DNA of 9,347 bases from Candidatus Omnitrophota bacterium (lineage in GTDB: Bacteria; Omnitrophota; Gorgyraeia; Aquiviventales; Aquiviventaceae). This document shows, in pieces, positions 1 to 7,156 of the stretch. The notes under the pieces were generated by a model. That model was not told the DNA's origin and ran no database searches. It saw nothing but the letters and a program-made list of their open reading frames with translations. Numbering within the stretch: the stretch's first letter is position 1; every line of letters begins with the position of its first letter. A program made the position numbers and the translations under genes. The stretch lies in contig JACQHS010000012.1 of assembly GCA_016198915.1 (NCBI GenBank), forward strand, positions 1 to 9,347, in the 5' to 3' direction.

Positions 1-436
<436 letters not shown>

Positions 437-442
437 GACGGG

Positions 443-448
443 TCCTCT
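443..448 (-). promoter_or_regulatory. Shine-Dalgarno site of accB
   Basis: AGAGGA on the minus strand, 6 nt before the GTG at 436, inside the 16-nt efp-accB gap. It decides the GTG start. It contrasts with the genes preceded by palindromic elements, which have no purine-rich site at this distance. Confidence 0.7.
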
Positions 449-452
449 ACAT

Positions 453-1010
453 TTACACGCGGGACACGTAGGCCCCGTTTCTCGTATCCACGCGAATCAG
501 ATCTCCGGTGTTGACGAAGAGGGGGACTTGAATCGTGGCGCCGGTTTCCAGGGTCGCCGGCTTCATCCCGCCCTTCGAGGTATCGCCGCGCACACCAGGC
601 TCCGTGGATTCCACGCGCACCTCGACGAACATCGGCGGCTGGATCCCGATGAGCTTTCCATCATGGAATTGACCTTCGAGCTCCATGTTTTCCTTGAGAA
701 ACCCGGCCGCCTCGCCGATCGTCTGGGCCGGCACCTGGACCTCTTCATAGTCCTTCGTGTCCATGAGATGGAACGAATCCGCTGTCCGGTACAGGTACTG
801 GAGCGCGCGCTTTTCGATGTAGGCTTCCTGGAATTTTTCCCCGGCGCGGAAGGTCCGCTCGATCACGGAGCCGTCCCGCATCCGGCGCAGCTTGGTGCGC
901 ACGAACGCCCCGCCCTTTCCTGGTTTGACGTGCTGGAACTCCACGATGGTCCAGAGCTGCCCGTCGATCTCAATGGCCAGCCCGGAGTGGAACTCTGTGG
1001 TGGAGATCAT
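453..1010 (-). CDS. efp: Translation elongation factor P
   Basis: EF-P binds between the P and E sites and relieves ribosomes stalled on polyproline stretches. The 185-residue product has the usual length and the three-domain layout: KOW-like domain with the loop KPGKGGAFVRTKLR (tip Lys32, the residue modified in many bacteria), middle OB domain, and C-terminal OB domain with the family signature around KPATLETGATIQVPLFVNTGD. The PGKG loop resembles the lysine-type EF-Ps of E. coli and Bacillus rather than the arginine-type of Pseudomonas; no modification enzyme gene is visible here. The ATG at 1010 is chosen because the protein then starts MISTTEF, a family-like N-terminus. An in-frame GTG at 1049 would only add translated repeat. 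The start codon touches 99-bp repeat copy A directly, so there is no classical Shine-Dalgarno site; the repeat end offers GGTG at about -11 to -8. Confidence 0.97.
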   Translation of the reverse strand: MISTTEFHSGLAIEIDGQLWTIVEFQHVKPGKGGAFVRTKLRRMRDGSVIERTFRAGEKFQEAYIEKRALQYLYRTADSFHLMDTKDYEEVQVPAQTIGEAAGFLKENMELEGQFHDGKLIGIQPPMFVEVRVESTEPGVRGDTSKGGMKPATLETGATIQVPLFVNTGDLIRVDTRNGAYVSRV

Positions 1011-1109
1011 TAGACCACACCACAGAACCACAGAAGTCCACAGAGACACAGAGCAGACCCTCCGGCCTCCTCTGTGCTTCTGTGTGGATTCTGTGTCCTC
1101 TGTGGTGTC
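1011..1109 (-). repeat. 99-bp palindromic intercistronic repeat, copy A (aroQ-efp junction)
   Basis: One of three copies in the window; same orientation relative to the genes. On the minus strand it begins GACACCACAGA and ends GGTGTGGTCTA, and the ATG of efp follows at once. Each arm has four CACAGA-type units spaced about 9-11 bp apart, and the arms are inverted copies of each other, giving an imperfect hairpin of about 40-bp arms. The inner stem is CACAGAG/CTCTGTG and the 16-nt apex loop contains GAGG. Copy A differs from copy C at 6 of 99 positions, three of them in the apex loop. The aroQ stop TGA shares its last two bases with the first two of the repeat. There is no reading frame of its own and no T-run, so it looks like a REP- or MITE-type element and not a terminator. 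Confidence 0.9.
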
Positions 1110-1563
1110 ATCCCTTCGACGTCCGCTTATTGTAGCGGAGCGTCAGGAGAGCGTCCAGCCCAAGCCGGTAGCTCGCCGGGCCAAACCCGCTCACCTGGCC
1201 TCGGCACACCGGCGCGATGAGCGACTGGTGCCGGAACGGCTCGCGGGCGTAGATGTTGGACAGATGCACTTCGACCGCGGGCAGGCCGCAGGCTTCAATC
1301 GCGTCGCGGATCGCAACACTCGTATGCGTGTACGCGGCCGGATTGATGAGGAGGGCGTCACAGCGGCCTTTCGCTTTTCCGATGCGCTCGACGATATCCC
1401 CCTCATGATTCGACTGCAGGATCTCGAGCGTCACGCCGCATTCGGCGGCGTGTTTCTTCAGGTCGGCGTTGATCTTCTTCAAATCCGCGGTCCCGTAGAT
1501 GTCGGGCTGACGCGCGCCTAAGAGTTGGAGGTTCGGTCCGTGAATCACCAGGATTTTCTTCAT
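1108..1563 (-). CDS. aroQ: Type II 3-dehydroquinate dehydratase
   Basis: This enzyme converts 3-dehydroquinate to 3-dehydroshikimate, the third step of the shikimate pathway, in the cytoplasm. The 151-residue length is normal for the type II fold. Visible family landmarks are HGPNL (8-12), Arg18, the catalytic Tyr23 in PDIYG, NPAAYTHTSVA (74-84), the catalytic His100 in VEVHLSN, AREPFRHQS (106-114) and GFG (126-128). The usual SNIHARE is SNIYARE here, which does not affect the catalytic His. The start at 1563 is chosen because it gives the typical MKKILVIHGPN start and overlaps the upstream Trm112-like gene by ATGA, a translational-coupling arrangement; the reading frame is open further upstream to 1638 but only as an antisense/out-of-frame copy of that gene. 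The stop TGA touches repeat copy A. Confidence 0.97.
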   Translation of the reverse strand: MKKILVIHGPNLQLLGARQPDIYGTADLKKINADLKKHAAECGVTLEILQSNHEGDIVERIGKAKGRCDALLINPAAYTHTSVAIRDAIEACGLPAVEVHLSNIYAREPFRHQSLIAPVCRGQVSGFGPASYRLGLDALLTLRYNKRTSKG

Positions 1564-1727
1564 GAACGCTTTGGCTGCTCCGCTTCTTCTATCAGCATGA
1601 CGGGGATGCCATCCCGAACGGGATAGCGGCGCCCGCACTTCATGCAGACCAGCCGTTCGCCCTCCTCTCTGACCGGCGTCTTGCAGTCCGGGCAGGCAAG
1701 AATTTCCAGGAGCTGCGGATCGATCAT
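1560..1727 (-). CDS. Trm112-like small zinc-ribbon protein
   Basis: A 55-residue protein of the Trm112/YcaR type. It has two zinc-binding knuckles, ACPDCKTPV (Cys12, Cys15) and CMKCGRRYPV (Cys28, Cys31), then the family ending RDGIPVML followed by an acidic tail. Eukaryotic and archaeal Trm112 activates several methyltransferases; the bacterial role is poorly defined, so partner methyltransferases are conjecture. The true start is the ATG at 1727, where the conserved MIDPQLLEILACPDCK begins; a longer reading frame to 1919 is only read-through of the cloverleaf-like element. The first two bases of the start codon form the end of that element's outer stem. The minus-strand sequence before the ATG is AGGGGGTGGG, a G-rich run that could act as a poorly spaced ribosome site. 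The 3' end overlaps aroQ by ATGA. Confidence 0.9.
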   Translation of the reverse strand: MIDPQLLEILACPDCKTPVREEGERLVCMKCGRRYPVRDGIPVMLIEEAEQPKRS

Positions 1728-1870
1728 CCCACCCCCTGTTGCTGTCCCGCCAGCCAGCGGGACGCGCGGCGGATGCTCCAAGTTTGTACCAGTAGCTCCC
1801 ATCCGCCGCGCCCGCAGCGACCTGCGCGGCAGTTCATCATGGTGTCGCTGCGACCAGCAGGGGGTGGGAT
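1726..1870 (-). repeat. Cloverleaf-like palindromic element (rmuC-trm112 junction), four-way-junction fold
   Basis: The 145 bp between the rmuC stop and the Trm112-like start can fold almost completely. The outer stem is 13 perfect pairs (1858-1870 with 1726-1738). Inside, in minus-strand order, lie hairpin 1 (1844-1852 with 1813-1821, 9 bp), hairpin 2 (1800-1811 with 1764-1775, 12 bp) and hairpin 3 (1757-1763 with 1744-1750, 7 bp, loop of 6). Hairpins 1 and 2 are separated by one base, and hairpins 2 and 3 by none, which gives a compact closed junction. The outer stem runs from the A of the rmuC TGA to the AT of the next ATG. Only one copy is present here. It could be a REP/MITE-like mobile repeat or a structured RNA; the flanking ATGATC direct repeats favour insertion. 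All pairings were read by eye, not computed. Confidence 0.75.
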
Positions 1871-2916
1871 CATGTGGGCGTTCCTCCTTCCATAAGCTGC
1901 GGCGCTTCCGCTCGCTCAAGCGAGGTCAGGGTCTCGGTGATGTCTCGCAGCCGATCCTTTGCGTCATCGTACTTCGTGCTGGCGTTGCGCAAGTGCTCGC
2001 CTACCAGACGAAACTCTGCGCCGGCGAAGCTCCGGATGGCCCCAGCCAGCGTTTGCAGGCTCGCGAGGATTTCACCAGAGCGCCGTTCGATCTCCAGCCC
2101 ATGGAGTCCCTGGGCCAGGGCCGTCAGGTACGCCCAGAACGTCAACGGGGAGACCAAGAAGACGTTCACCGATCTGGCGTAGTCATACAAGCCGCTCTCC
2201 TCGGTAAAATCCTTGCCGGCGATCAGATCGTAAAAGACCGCTTCGGAGGGAATGACCATGAGCGCGAAATTGAACGTGCCCTCTTCGGGTCGGATATACG
2301 CCTTGACCTCATCGATCTTTTGCTTCACCGTTCGCTTGAACTCGGTGCGGAACGTCTGCCGCTGGCGCTCGTCGGTCGCCTCCCGCACCCGCTTGAAATC
2401 TTCAAGCTGGAGTTTGGAATCGATCGGAATCAAGCGGTCGTTGAGCCGAACCACGAACTCCACCTTCTTGCCGTCAGCAAACGCGTACTCTTCCTCATAC
2501 TGAGCCTTCGGGAGCTTATCAGCAATCAGTGTCCGCACAATGACCTCGCCCAGTTCCCCCCGCAACTGCTGGGGCTTGAGGAGGTCATTGAGCTCCCCAA
2601 CGCGCGCTTGAAGGTCGCGCAGAGTGCTGATCTGCGCGGTCACAGCACCCAGGCTTTTGTTGAACTCTTCCGCGGCCTTCGCAGCACGCTGTTGGTGTTC
2701 AAGCACCTCGCGCCGGCTTTCGTCCGCCCGCTGGGTCAGGAGCGCTAACTTCTCGCGAATCAGCTGGTCAAACCCTCCTTCTTTAAACTGCGCCAGCTGC
2801 TGCTGAAGGGATTCGGTCGTCGTCTTCAGTCTCGTCGCTTCTCTCACGATATAGATCGCCAGCCAGGCGAGCCCCGCCAGCATCATCGCAGCCATCATCG
2901 CCAGCACGATGCTCAT
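1870..2916 (-). CDS. rmuC: RmuC-family protein, membrane-anchored nuclease-like
   Basis: RmuC proteins limit DNA rearrangement such as inverted-repeat recombination in E. coli and carry a PD-(D/E)XK nuclease-like fold. The 348-residue product has a single N-terminal membrane helix (about 3-24), a coiled coil (about 25-115), then the core: RGELGE (119-124), EEYAFADGKKVEFVVRL, and PIDSK (164-168), which fits the D-x-K part of the nuclease motif. The usual PDVVVRLP stretch is VEFVVRLN here. The typical C-terminal half follows, with VIPSEAVFYD, and LVSPLTFWAYL. Length and order are normal for shorter RmuC members. The ATG at 2916 overlaps the stop of the DUF1844 gene by ATGA. It is ironic, though possibly meaningless, that a protein linked to inverted-repeat rearrangements sits next to a large palindrome. 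Confidence 0.92.
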   Translation of the reverse strand: MSIVLAMMAAMMLAGLAWLAIYIVREATRLKTTTESLQQQLAQFKEGGFDQLIREKLALLTQRADESRREVLEHQQRAAKAAEEFNKSLGAVTAQISTLRDLQARVGELNDLLKPQQLRGELGEVIVRTLIADKLPKAQYEEEYAFADGKKVEFVVRLNDRLIPIDSKLQLEDFKRVREATDERQRQTFRTEFKRTVKQKIDEVKAYIRPEEGTFNFALMVIPSEAVFYDLIAGKDFTEESGLYDYARSVNVFLVSPLTFWAYLTALAQGLHGLEIERRSGEILASLQTLAGAIRSFAGAEFRLVGEHLRNASTKYDDAKDRLRDITETLTSLERAEAPQLMEGGTPT

Positions 2917-3323
2917 GCCGGGGCCACTCCCCCTGATTTGGTCAGGTACCGCATCCGCAGCTGGTAGAGCAGGTCTTTGAACAACCGCTCCTCATCGACG
3001 GTGAGGTTCCCTTTGGTTTTCTCTTCCAGCACGCCGAGGAGGTCGATGAGGTACTTCGCCTGCGGCAGATTGACCGCCTGCTTGCGCGTCGCCGGATGCG
3101 GCGCATCGCCCAGGCCGATCAGCGCCTCCATCGCAAGCCCCTGGATAAACAGGTCAAACCGGGCCTGGGGAAGCCCCTCAACCTCTTCGCGGCCCGCTGC
3201 CGTTTCCTGCCCCGGCGCTGGCGGCTGCCGCGATGAGGAGGAGGCAGCTTCCGCCGTGCGCTTTTCGCGCTCGGCCTGCTCCTTCCACGACTCGTCTACT
3301 CGCTTCTTGATCGGCTCATCCAT
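2913..3323 (-). CDS. DUF1844 family protein
   Basis: A 136-residue soluble protein. Residues 1-50 are highly charged and low in complexity (Glu/Lys/Arg, Ser-Ser-Ser-Ser, Pro/Gln), probably disordered. From about 53 to 131 it matches the DUF1844 pattern as I know it: FDLFIQGLAMEALIGLGDAPHP, then NLPQAKYLIDLLGVLEEKTKGNLTVDEERLFKDLLYQLRMRY. The function of the family is unknown. It starts 3 nt after the Memo-family stop codon and its own stop overlaps rmuC by ATGA, so all three are likely translated as one block. No signal peptide or membrane helix is visible. Confidence 0.88.
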   Translation of the reverse strand: MDEPIKKRVDESWKEQAEREKRTAEAASSSSRQPPAPGQETAAGREEVEGLPQARFDLFIQGLAMEALIGLGDAPHPATRKQAVNLPQAKYLIDLLGVLEEKTKGNLTVDEERLFKDLLYQLRMRYLTKSGGVAPA

Positions 3324-3326
3324 GGG

Positions 3327-4142
3327 CTACTCGATGATGACACTGGCGTAGCCGATGGCGGAATGGGGATCGCCGCCGGCATCCGCACTGGTCCCGTAGC
3401 GCACAAGACCCGCGCGCCGGGCTCCCAGCTGCCGCGAGGCGTCGAGGACGCACGCCACGGCGCCGTACCCGCACATGAGAGGCCGTTCATCCTGCACCAG
3501 GCGCACGAGCGACGCGCCATCCATCGTCTGCACCGCGTCAAGCAACGCGTGGTCCTGCTCCGTCACGCAGGCCTGTGATTCATAGTGGGAAAAATCTGAG
3601 CTGGCGATCAGGAGCACCGGTTCTTCCAGCATGCGGACGACCTGGGCCAGCGCCTGGGCCAGCTGCACGAATTCCTCGGTGCGGTCAGCACCCGTCACGA
3701 TCGGCACGATCGAAAGATCCTTCGGCCCCAGGTGTTGAAGAAACGGCAGCGGCACCTCGATCGCGTGCTCTCCCCTCTGAGACCAGGCATCCGCTTCGAG
3801 AAAGGGGCAGCGAGCCTGCAGGGCTGCCGCGCACGCCGCGTCGATCGGCACATCGCCCAGCGGGGTGCGGTAGGCCCCGCCAGTCATGAGACTCCATGGC
3901 ATCCAGCTGCCGGTGTGCGAGGGACCGATCGCGATGCAGCGCCGGGGAATGACGATCCGCCCGAACGCAGCACCCGCGATCGCTCCGGCATGGCGAAAGC
4001 TGCCGTGCGGAACGATGAGCCCTCGCGCCTGGGTTCGGACCCCGTCGTGTCGCGTGAGGTGGCTGATCAGTTCACGCAATTCGCTCGGGTCCGACGGGTA
4101 GAAATATCCCGCCACCGCCGGCCTCCTCACCGCGTAAACCAT
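3327..4142 (-). CDS. Memo-family protein (AmmeMemoRadiSam system protein B)
   Basis: A 271-residue homologue of human MEMO1, a metal-binding protein with the fold of extradiol dioxygenase-like enzymes. Landmarks: RRPAVAGYFYPSDP (6-19), IVPHGSFRHAG (43-53; His46 in the position of a metal ligand, where most relatives have PHAGY), GPSHTG (73-78; His76), GEHAIEVPLPFLQ (124-136), IASSDFSHYE (179-188), and CGYGAV (224-229; Cys224 as third ligand), then GYASV near the end. In many prokaryotes it neighbours AMMECR1-like and radical SAM genes; neither is seen here, so it may work alone or with distant partners. The substrate is unknown. The ATG at 4142 sits directly after the 72-bp palindromic element, with no Shine-Dalgarno site in between. 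Confidence 0.92.
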   Translation of the reverse strand: MVYAVRRPAVAGYFYPSDPSELRELISHLTRHDGVRTQARGLIVPHGSFRHAGAIAGAAFGRIVIPRRCIAIGPSHTGSWMPWSLMTGGAYRTPLGDVPIDAACAAALQARCPFLEADAWSQRGEHAIEVPLPFLQHLGPKDLSIVPIVTGADRTEEFVQLAQALAQVVRMLEEPVLLIASSDFSHYESQACVTEQDHALLDAVQTMDGASLVRLVQDERPLMCGYGAVACVLDASRQLGARRAGLVRYGTSADAGGDPHSAIGYASVIIE

Positions 4143-4214
4143 CAGCGGAATGCGGAATGCGGAATGCGGAGCTCGGAATGAAATTCCGAATTCCCAATTC
4201 CCAATTCCGAACTC
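4143..4214 (-). repeat. 72-bp palindromic element with 7-nt units (M16-Memo junction)
   Basis: The whole gap between the M16 stop codon and the Memo start codon is one imperfect palindrome. On the plus strand the left arm has five 7-nt units (GGAATGC three times, GGAGCTC, GGAATGA) and the right arm has four (ATTCCGA, ATTCCCA, ATTCCCA, ATTCCGA). The centre is a perfect 7-bp stem, 4173-4179 with 4183-4189, closed by a GAA triloop. Outward, GGAAT can pair with ATTCC in each unit with 2-nt mismatches between. It shares no sequence with the 99-bp repeat or the cloverleaf element. There is no T-run, so it is not a standard terminator. I recall similar GGAATGC/ATTCCC repeats scattered in environmental bacterial genomes, which I cannot check here. 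Confidence 0.85.
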
Positions 4215-6866
4215 TCAATCGTTTTCGGAAATAGGATGGCCATTGGGAGAGATGACAACCTCGGCGCGCTGCTGCAGCGTCAGATAGCGTTTCGCCGCCT
4301 CGTGCACCAGCGGCACGGTCACTTGACTGATCCGGGCTTCATACTCGGCCCACGCATCAAAGCCCATCCCGTACAATTCATCCAGCGCCACGCGCTTCGC
4401 CAAGCCGGCCACATGCTGGACGTCGAGCCGATGCGCCCCGATGAGAAACTGCTTCGCCTGCGCGACTTCCTCCTCGGTGAAGCCCTCGTCAATCACGGAC
4501 CGCAATTCGCCGTCCAGCAGCTCCAGGACCCGGTCCTGCTCATTGGGCCGGGTCGCCGCGTAGATCACCAGATACCCGGGATCCCAGCCGGCCACGTTGA
4601 CCGCGCCCAAGGTGTACGAGAGCCCGTGGGCTTCCCGGACCGCCTGGAACAGACGGCCGGACATCCCGGAGAGCACCGCCGTCATCACCTCCAAGGCATA
4701 GCGGTCCGGCGCCCCATAGGTGAGGCCAGGAAAGCCCAGCATGACGAGCGACTGCTCCTTAGCCATGGTCTGCGCGGCCGCGCGGATGTCACGCGGAAGA
4801 TCCGCATCCAGTTGATCCGGCCACGGGGCGGGTTGCGACGGCAGCGCGCCGAACGTCTGTCCGGCCTGACGGGCGATCGCCTGCGGCGTCACATCGCCGA
4901 AGACCGCCAGCACCATATTGGAGGGAACCAGCCAGCGCGCGGCGAATTCCTGACACGCCGCCCGGCTGAGCCGGCCGATCGTCTCCCGGTCGCCCAGCGG
5001 ATCAAACCGGTAGGGGTGGCGGCCGAAGAGCGTGCGCCGCAGCAGCCGGCCGCCGACGTCAAAGATCTCATCGTCTTCCGCCGCCAGCTGCTTGGCAATG
5101 AGCTGCCGCTGGAGGCTCAGCTCCTCCTCGGGAAAGACGGACTGGGTCACGAGTTCATGCAGCAGCGCCATCCCTTCCGGGACATCCTCTGAGAGCAGCT
5201 GCAGCACAATCCCAAATCCGTCGCGGCCGCTGAACGGCTCGAGCCTGCCCCCCAGCGACTCCACCTGCAGGGCGAGCTCCGAAGCGTTCTTGCGTTTCGT
5301 CCCTTTCGTCAGCAGCTGAGCCACAAGGTTGGAGAGGCCCTGGGTCTCTTCGGTTTCGACGCGCACGCCGCCTCGGAAGGCGACGATGATCGCCGCAATC
5401 GGCAGGGTGTGGTCAAGGCCCGTCATCACGGTCGCCCCGTTCTTCAGCGTCATCTTCGATACCGCCATGGGTCCGCGGATTGGCGACGCCCCGGCCTGTG
5501 CGGCGGAGGCCGGCGGACGAATCACCGCCGTAGTCATCTTGGCCGCGTCGCAGTAGTACCGCGCCGCGTCCTGCACCTGACGGGCGCTGACTGCCTCAAT
5601 GCCTTCGACATACCGCCGGGAGAACAGCGGATCGCCGGTGGCGAGCAGCGAGTTGGCCAGATCCCCCGCCCGGGACTCGACGGTCTGCAGGTTCAGCAGA
5701 TAGTCCGCGCTGACGCGCTTTTTCGCCTTGCGCAGCTCCGCCTCGGTGACCCCGCGGCGCTTGATGTCCTCCAGGATGCGCAGAGCCGCCGCGGTGGCCG
5801 CCGCGATGCGGTCCGGATCCGCTCTCATCTGCACGGCGAAGATCCCCGCGTCAAACGGCGTGTAGTTCCACGCGGTCACCGCATCCGCCAGTTGCTCCTT
5901 GCGAATGAGGGTCTCGTACAACCGTGAGCTGCGCCCGTCGCCGATGATGTTCGCCAGCACATCCAGCGGATACAGCTCGGGGTCCGAGAGCCGCACGGAG
6001 CCAAACCCCACGAGCACGTAGCCGGTTTGCACCGGTAGCTCCACCACCGCCTCTTTGGCGCTGGCCGCCGGCGGTTCCGGTGGGACCAGTTGCTGACGCG
6101 GATCCACCCTGCCCCGCGGCCAGGCCGCAAAGGTTTCGCGGGCGAGGGCCGAAAACGCCGCTGGATCGAGATCCCCGACACAGCTGAGCACGACGTTCTG
6201 CGGCTGATACTGGGCCGCGTAGAATTCCGTCAGGTCGGCCGTCGTCAACCGCTCCAGCAACGCGCGATGGCCCAGGATGGGGTGGCGGTAGGGGTGTTCG
6301 AGGTAATGGCGGCTCCAGAACACATGGCTCAAGCGCCGGTCCGGATCGTCCAGGTTCATCTGAATTTCAGAGATGATGACCGCGCGTTCCTTCTCGAACT
6401 CTGTCTGATCGAAGATGGCATGCTGGAGGATATCGGCCAGCATGCCCAGCGCCTCCGGAAGATACCGGGATTCAACGAACAGCGAGATCCCGGTCGCGTC
6501 GAACGACGTGAACGCGTTGATCGTGCCACCGTAACGGCGCACTTCCTGGTCGATCGTGCCGGGCGGGCGGGACGGCGTGCCTTTGAAGAGCATATGCTCG
6601 ATGAAGTGGGTGATGCCGGTGCCGGCAAACGGTCCCTCGCCGCGCAGACCCCCTTTGATGCGGGCTTCGATCGCGACGAGCGGCTGGCGGTGGTCCTCCT
6701 CCCACACGAGCTGGAGGCCGTTGTCGAGAAGCAGCTGCCGGACGCTGGGCCGGCTCTCATCGGTGAGCGCGGGCGCCTCAGCCATGGGCAGGGCGCTGGC
6801 CAGCAAGACGACGGTGATGAAACGGCTCACGGTTTTGAATCGCTGGGAACCTTTCTTGACACGCAT
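4215..6866 (-). CDS. Exported two-domain M16 zinc peptidase (active half fused to inactive half)
   Basis: An 883-residue insulinase/processing-peptidase-family protein. Residues 1-30 look like a signal peptide: basic start, hydrophobic stretch around FITVVLLASALPMAEA, so a periplasmic location is likely. The first half (about 40-450) has the zinc motif HFIEH (His87, Glu90, His91) and the third ligand Glu167 in ERAVIISEI, 76 residues after His91 as expected for M16. The second half (about 468-883) aligns with it, but the same place reads NLVAQ (Asn513, Ala516, Gln517), so it is catalytically dead. It keeps a REAHGLSY motif of the kind that helps hold substrate. Such pairs form a clamshell that degrades peptides. 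The start is uncertain: ATG at 6866 gives a normal signal peptide, while a GTG at 6923 overlaps the rpsU stop but would add 19 odd residues. No clear Shine-Dalgarno site precedes either. Confidence 0.92.
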   Translation of the reverse strand: MRVKKGSQRFKTVSRFITVVLLASALPMAEAPALTDESRPSVRQLLLDNGLQLVWEEDHRQPLVAIEARIKGGLRGEGPFAGTGITHFIEHMLFKGTPSRPPGTIDQEVRRYGGTINAFTSFDATGISLFVESRYLPEALGMLADILQHAIFDQTEFEKERAVIISEIQMNLDDPDRRLSHVFWSRHYLEHPYRHPILGHRALLERLTTADLTEFYAAQYQPQNVVLSCVGDLDPAAFSALARETFAAWPRGRVDPRQQLVPPEPPAASAKEAVVELPVQTGYVLVGFGSVRLSDPELYPLDVLANIIGDGRSSRLYETLIRKEQLADAVTAWNYTPFDAGIFAVQMRADPDRIAAATAAALRILEDIKRRGVTEAELRKAKKRVSADYLLNLQTVESRAGDLANSLLATGDPLFSRRYVEGIEAVSARQVQDAARYYCDAAKMTTAVIRPPASAAQAGASPIRGPMAVSKMTLKNGATVMTGLDHTLPIAAIIVAFRGGVRVETEETQGLSNLVAQLLTKGTKRKNASELALQVESLGGRLEPFSGRDGFGIVLQLLSEDVPEGMALLHELVTQSVFPEEELSLQRQLIAKQLAAEDDEIFDVGGRLLRRTLFGRHPYRFDPLGDRETIGRLSRAACQEFAARWLVPSNMVLAVFGDVTPQAIARQAGQTFGALPSQPAPWPDQLDADLPRDIRAAAQTMAKEQSLVMLGFPGLTYGAPDRYALEVMTAVLSGMSGRLFQAVREAHGLSYTLGAVNVAGWDPGYLVIYAATRPNEQDRVLELLDGELRSVIDEGFTEEEVAQAKQFLIGAHRLDVQHVAGLAKRVALDELYGMGFDAWAEYEARISQVTVPLVHEAAKRYLTLQQRAEVVISPNGHPISEND

Positions 6867-6919
6867 CACGCTTGCGGAACACGAGTACTCAGGCAGGGCG
6901 GGACGAGCACGCGGAGGGA

Positions 6920-7102
6920 TCACGCCGCGCGGGCGCGGCGGCTGATGGCTTGCCGCAGCTCTCGGCGCTTGCGCTCACTCGGCTTCTCGTAATGTTTCTT
7001 CGCCTTGAGCGCTTTGAGAATCCCTTCGCGCTCCAGCATGCGCTTAAAGCGCCGCAGCGCTTTCTCCAGCGGCTCATCGCTCCGAACTTCTACGCGTGGC
7101 AT
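6920..7102 (-). CDS. rpsU: 30S ribosomal protein bS21
   Basis: A 60-residue, very basic protein with the bS21 pattern: RVEVRSDEPLEKALRRFKRMLEREG, then KKHYEKPSERKRREL, and an arginine-rich tail. bS21 sits near the mRNA exit side of the 30S subunit and influences initiation through the anti-Shine-Dalgarno region. It is the first gene after a consensus promoter and has a good ribosome site (GAGGA, 6 nt from the ATG at 7102), so it is probably strongly expressed and its mRNA may continue through the eight genes downstream. In E. coli rpsU precedes dnaG and rpoD; here it leads a different cluster, beginning with an M16 peptidase. Confidence 0.96.
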   Translation of the reverse strand: MPRVEVRSDEPLEKALRRFKRMLEREGILKALKAKKHYEKPSERKRRELRQAISRRARAA

Positions 7103-7108
7103 GGAAGA

Positions 7109-7113
7109 TCCTC
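7109..7113 (-). promoter_or_regulatory. Shine-Dalgarno site of rpsU
   Basis: GAGGA on the minus strand with a 6-nt spacer to the ATG at 7102. Together with the predicted transcription start near 7121 it gives a very short leader of about 19 nt. Confidence 0.8.
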
Positions 7114-7127
7114 GCTTCTATGCGTGT

Positions 7128-7156
7128 ATTATATGATGGCACGCCGGGACTGTCAA
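7128..7156 (-). promoter_or_regulatory. Consensus sigma-70-type promoter of rpsU and downstream genes
   Basis: TTGACA (minus strand of 7151-7156) and TATAAT (7128-7133) are both perfect consensus hexamers with the ideal 17-bp spacer (7134-7150). Transcription should begin near 7121, about 19 nt before the rpsU start codon. The rest of the window is GC-rich, so such an exact AT-rich match directly before a ribosomal protein gene is very unlikely to be chance. It lies in the only gap of the window with neither a gene overlap nor a palindromic repeat family member. Confidence 0.88.

Noticed and set aside
1011..1109. DnaA boxes or a replication origin in the CACAGA/TGTGG units
   Set aside because: The units resemble TTATCCACA only weakly (copy A has TGTGGATT, the others do not), there is no AT-rich unwinding region and no dnaA/dnaN neighbour.
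892..1521. Plus-strand open frame crossing repeat copy A, and a similar one at 8453-9238
   Set aside because: They are antisense to efp/aroQ and to pcm/glycosyltransferase and contain translated repeat (HRDTE and LCFCVxSVSSVV peptides). No family match and no ribosome site.
1560..1919. Longer form of the Trm112-like protein (119 residues)
   Set aside because: The first 64 residues are translated cloverleaf element and out-of-frame rmuC. The conserved protein begins MIDPQLLEILACPDC at 1727.
6867..6923. GTG start at 6923 for the M16 peptidase, overlapping the rpsU stop as GTGA
   Set aside because: It would add 19 residues (Pro/Arg/Ala-rich, with a Cys) in front of an otherwise normal signal peptide and has no ribosome site. 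It is kept only as an alternative because coupling to rpsU cannot be excluded.
6090..6992. Large plus-strand open frames opposite the M16 gene (also 4236-5192)
   Set aside because: Typical GC-rich antisense shadows, with Arg/His-rich low-complexity translations and no recognisable domain, opposite a clearly conserved protein.
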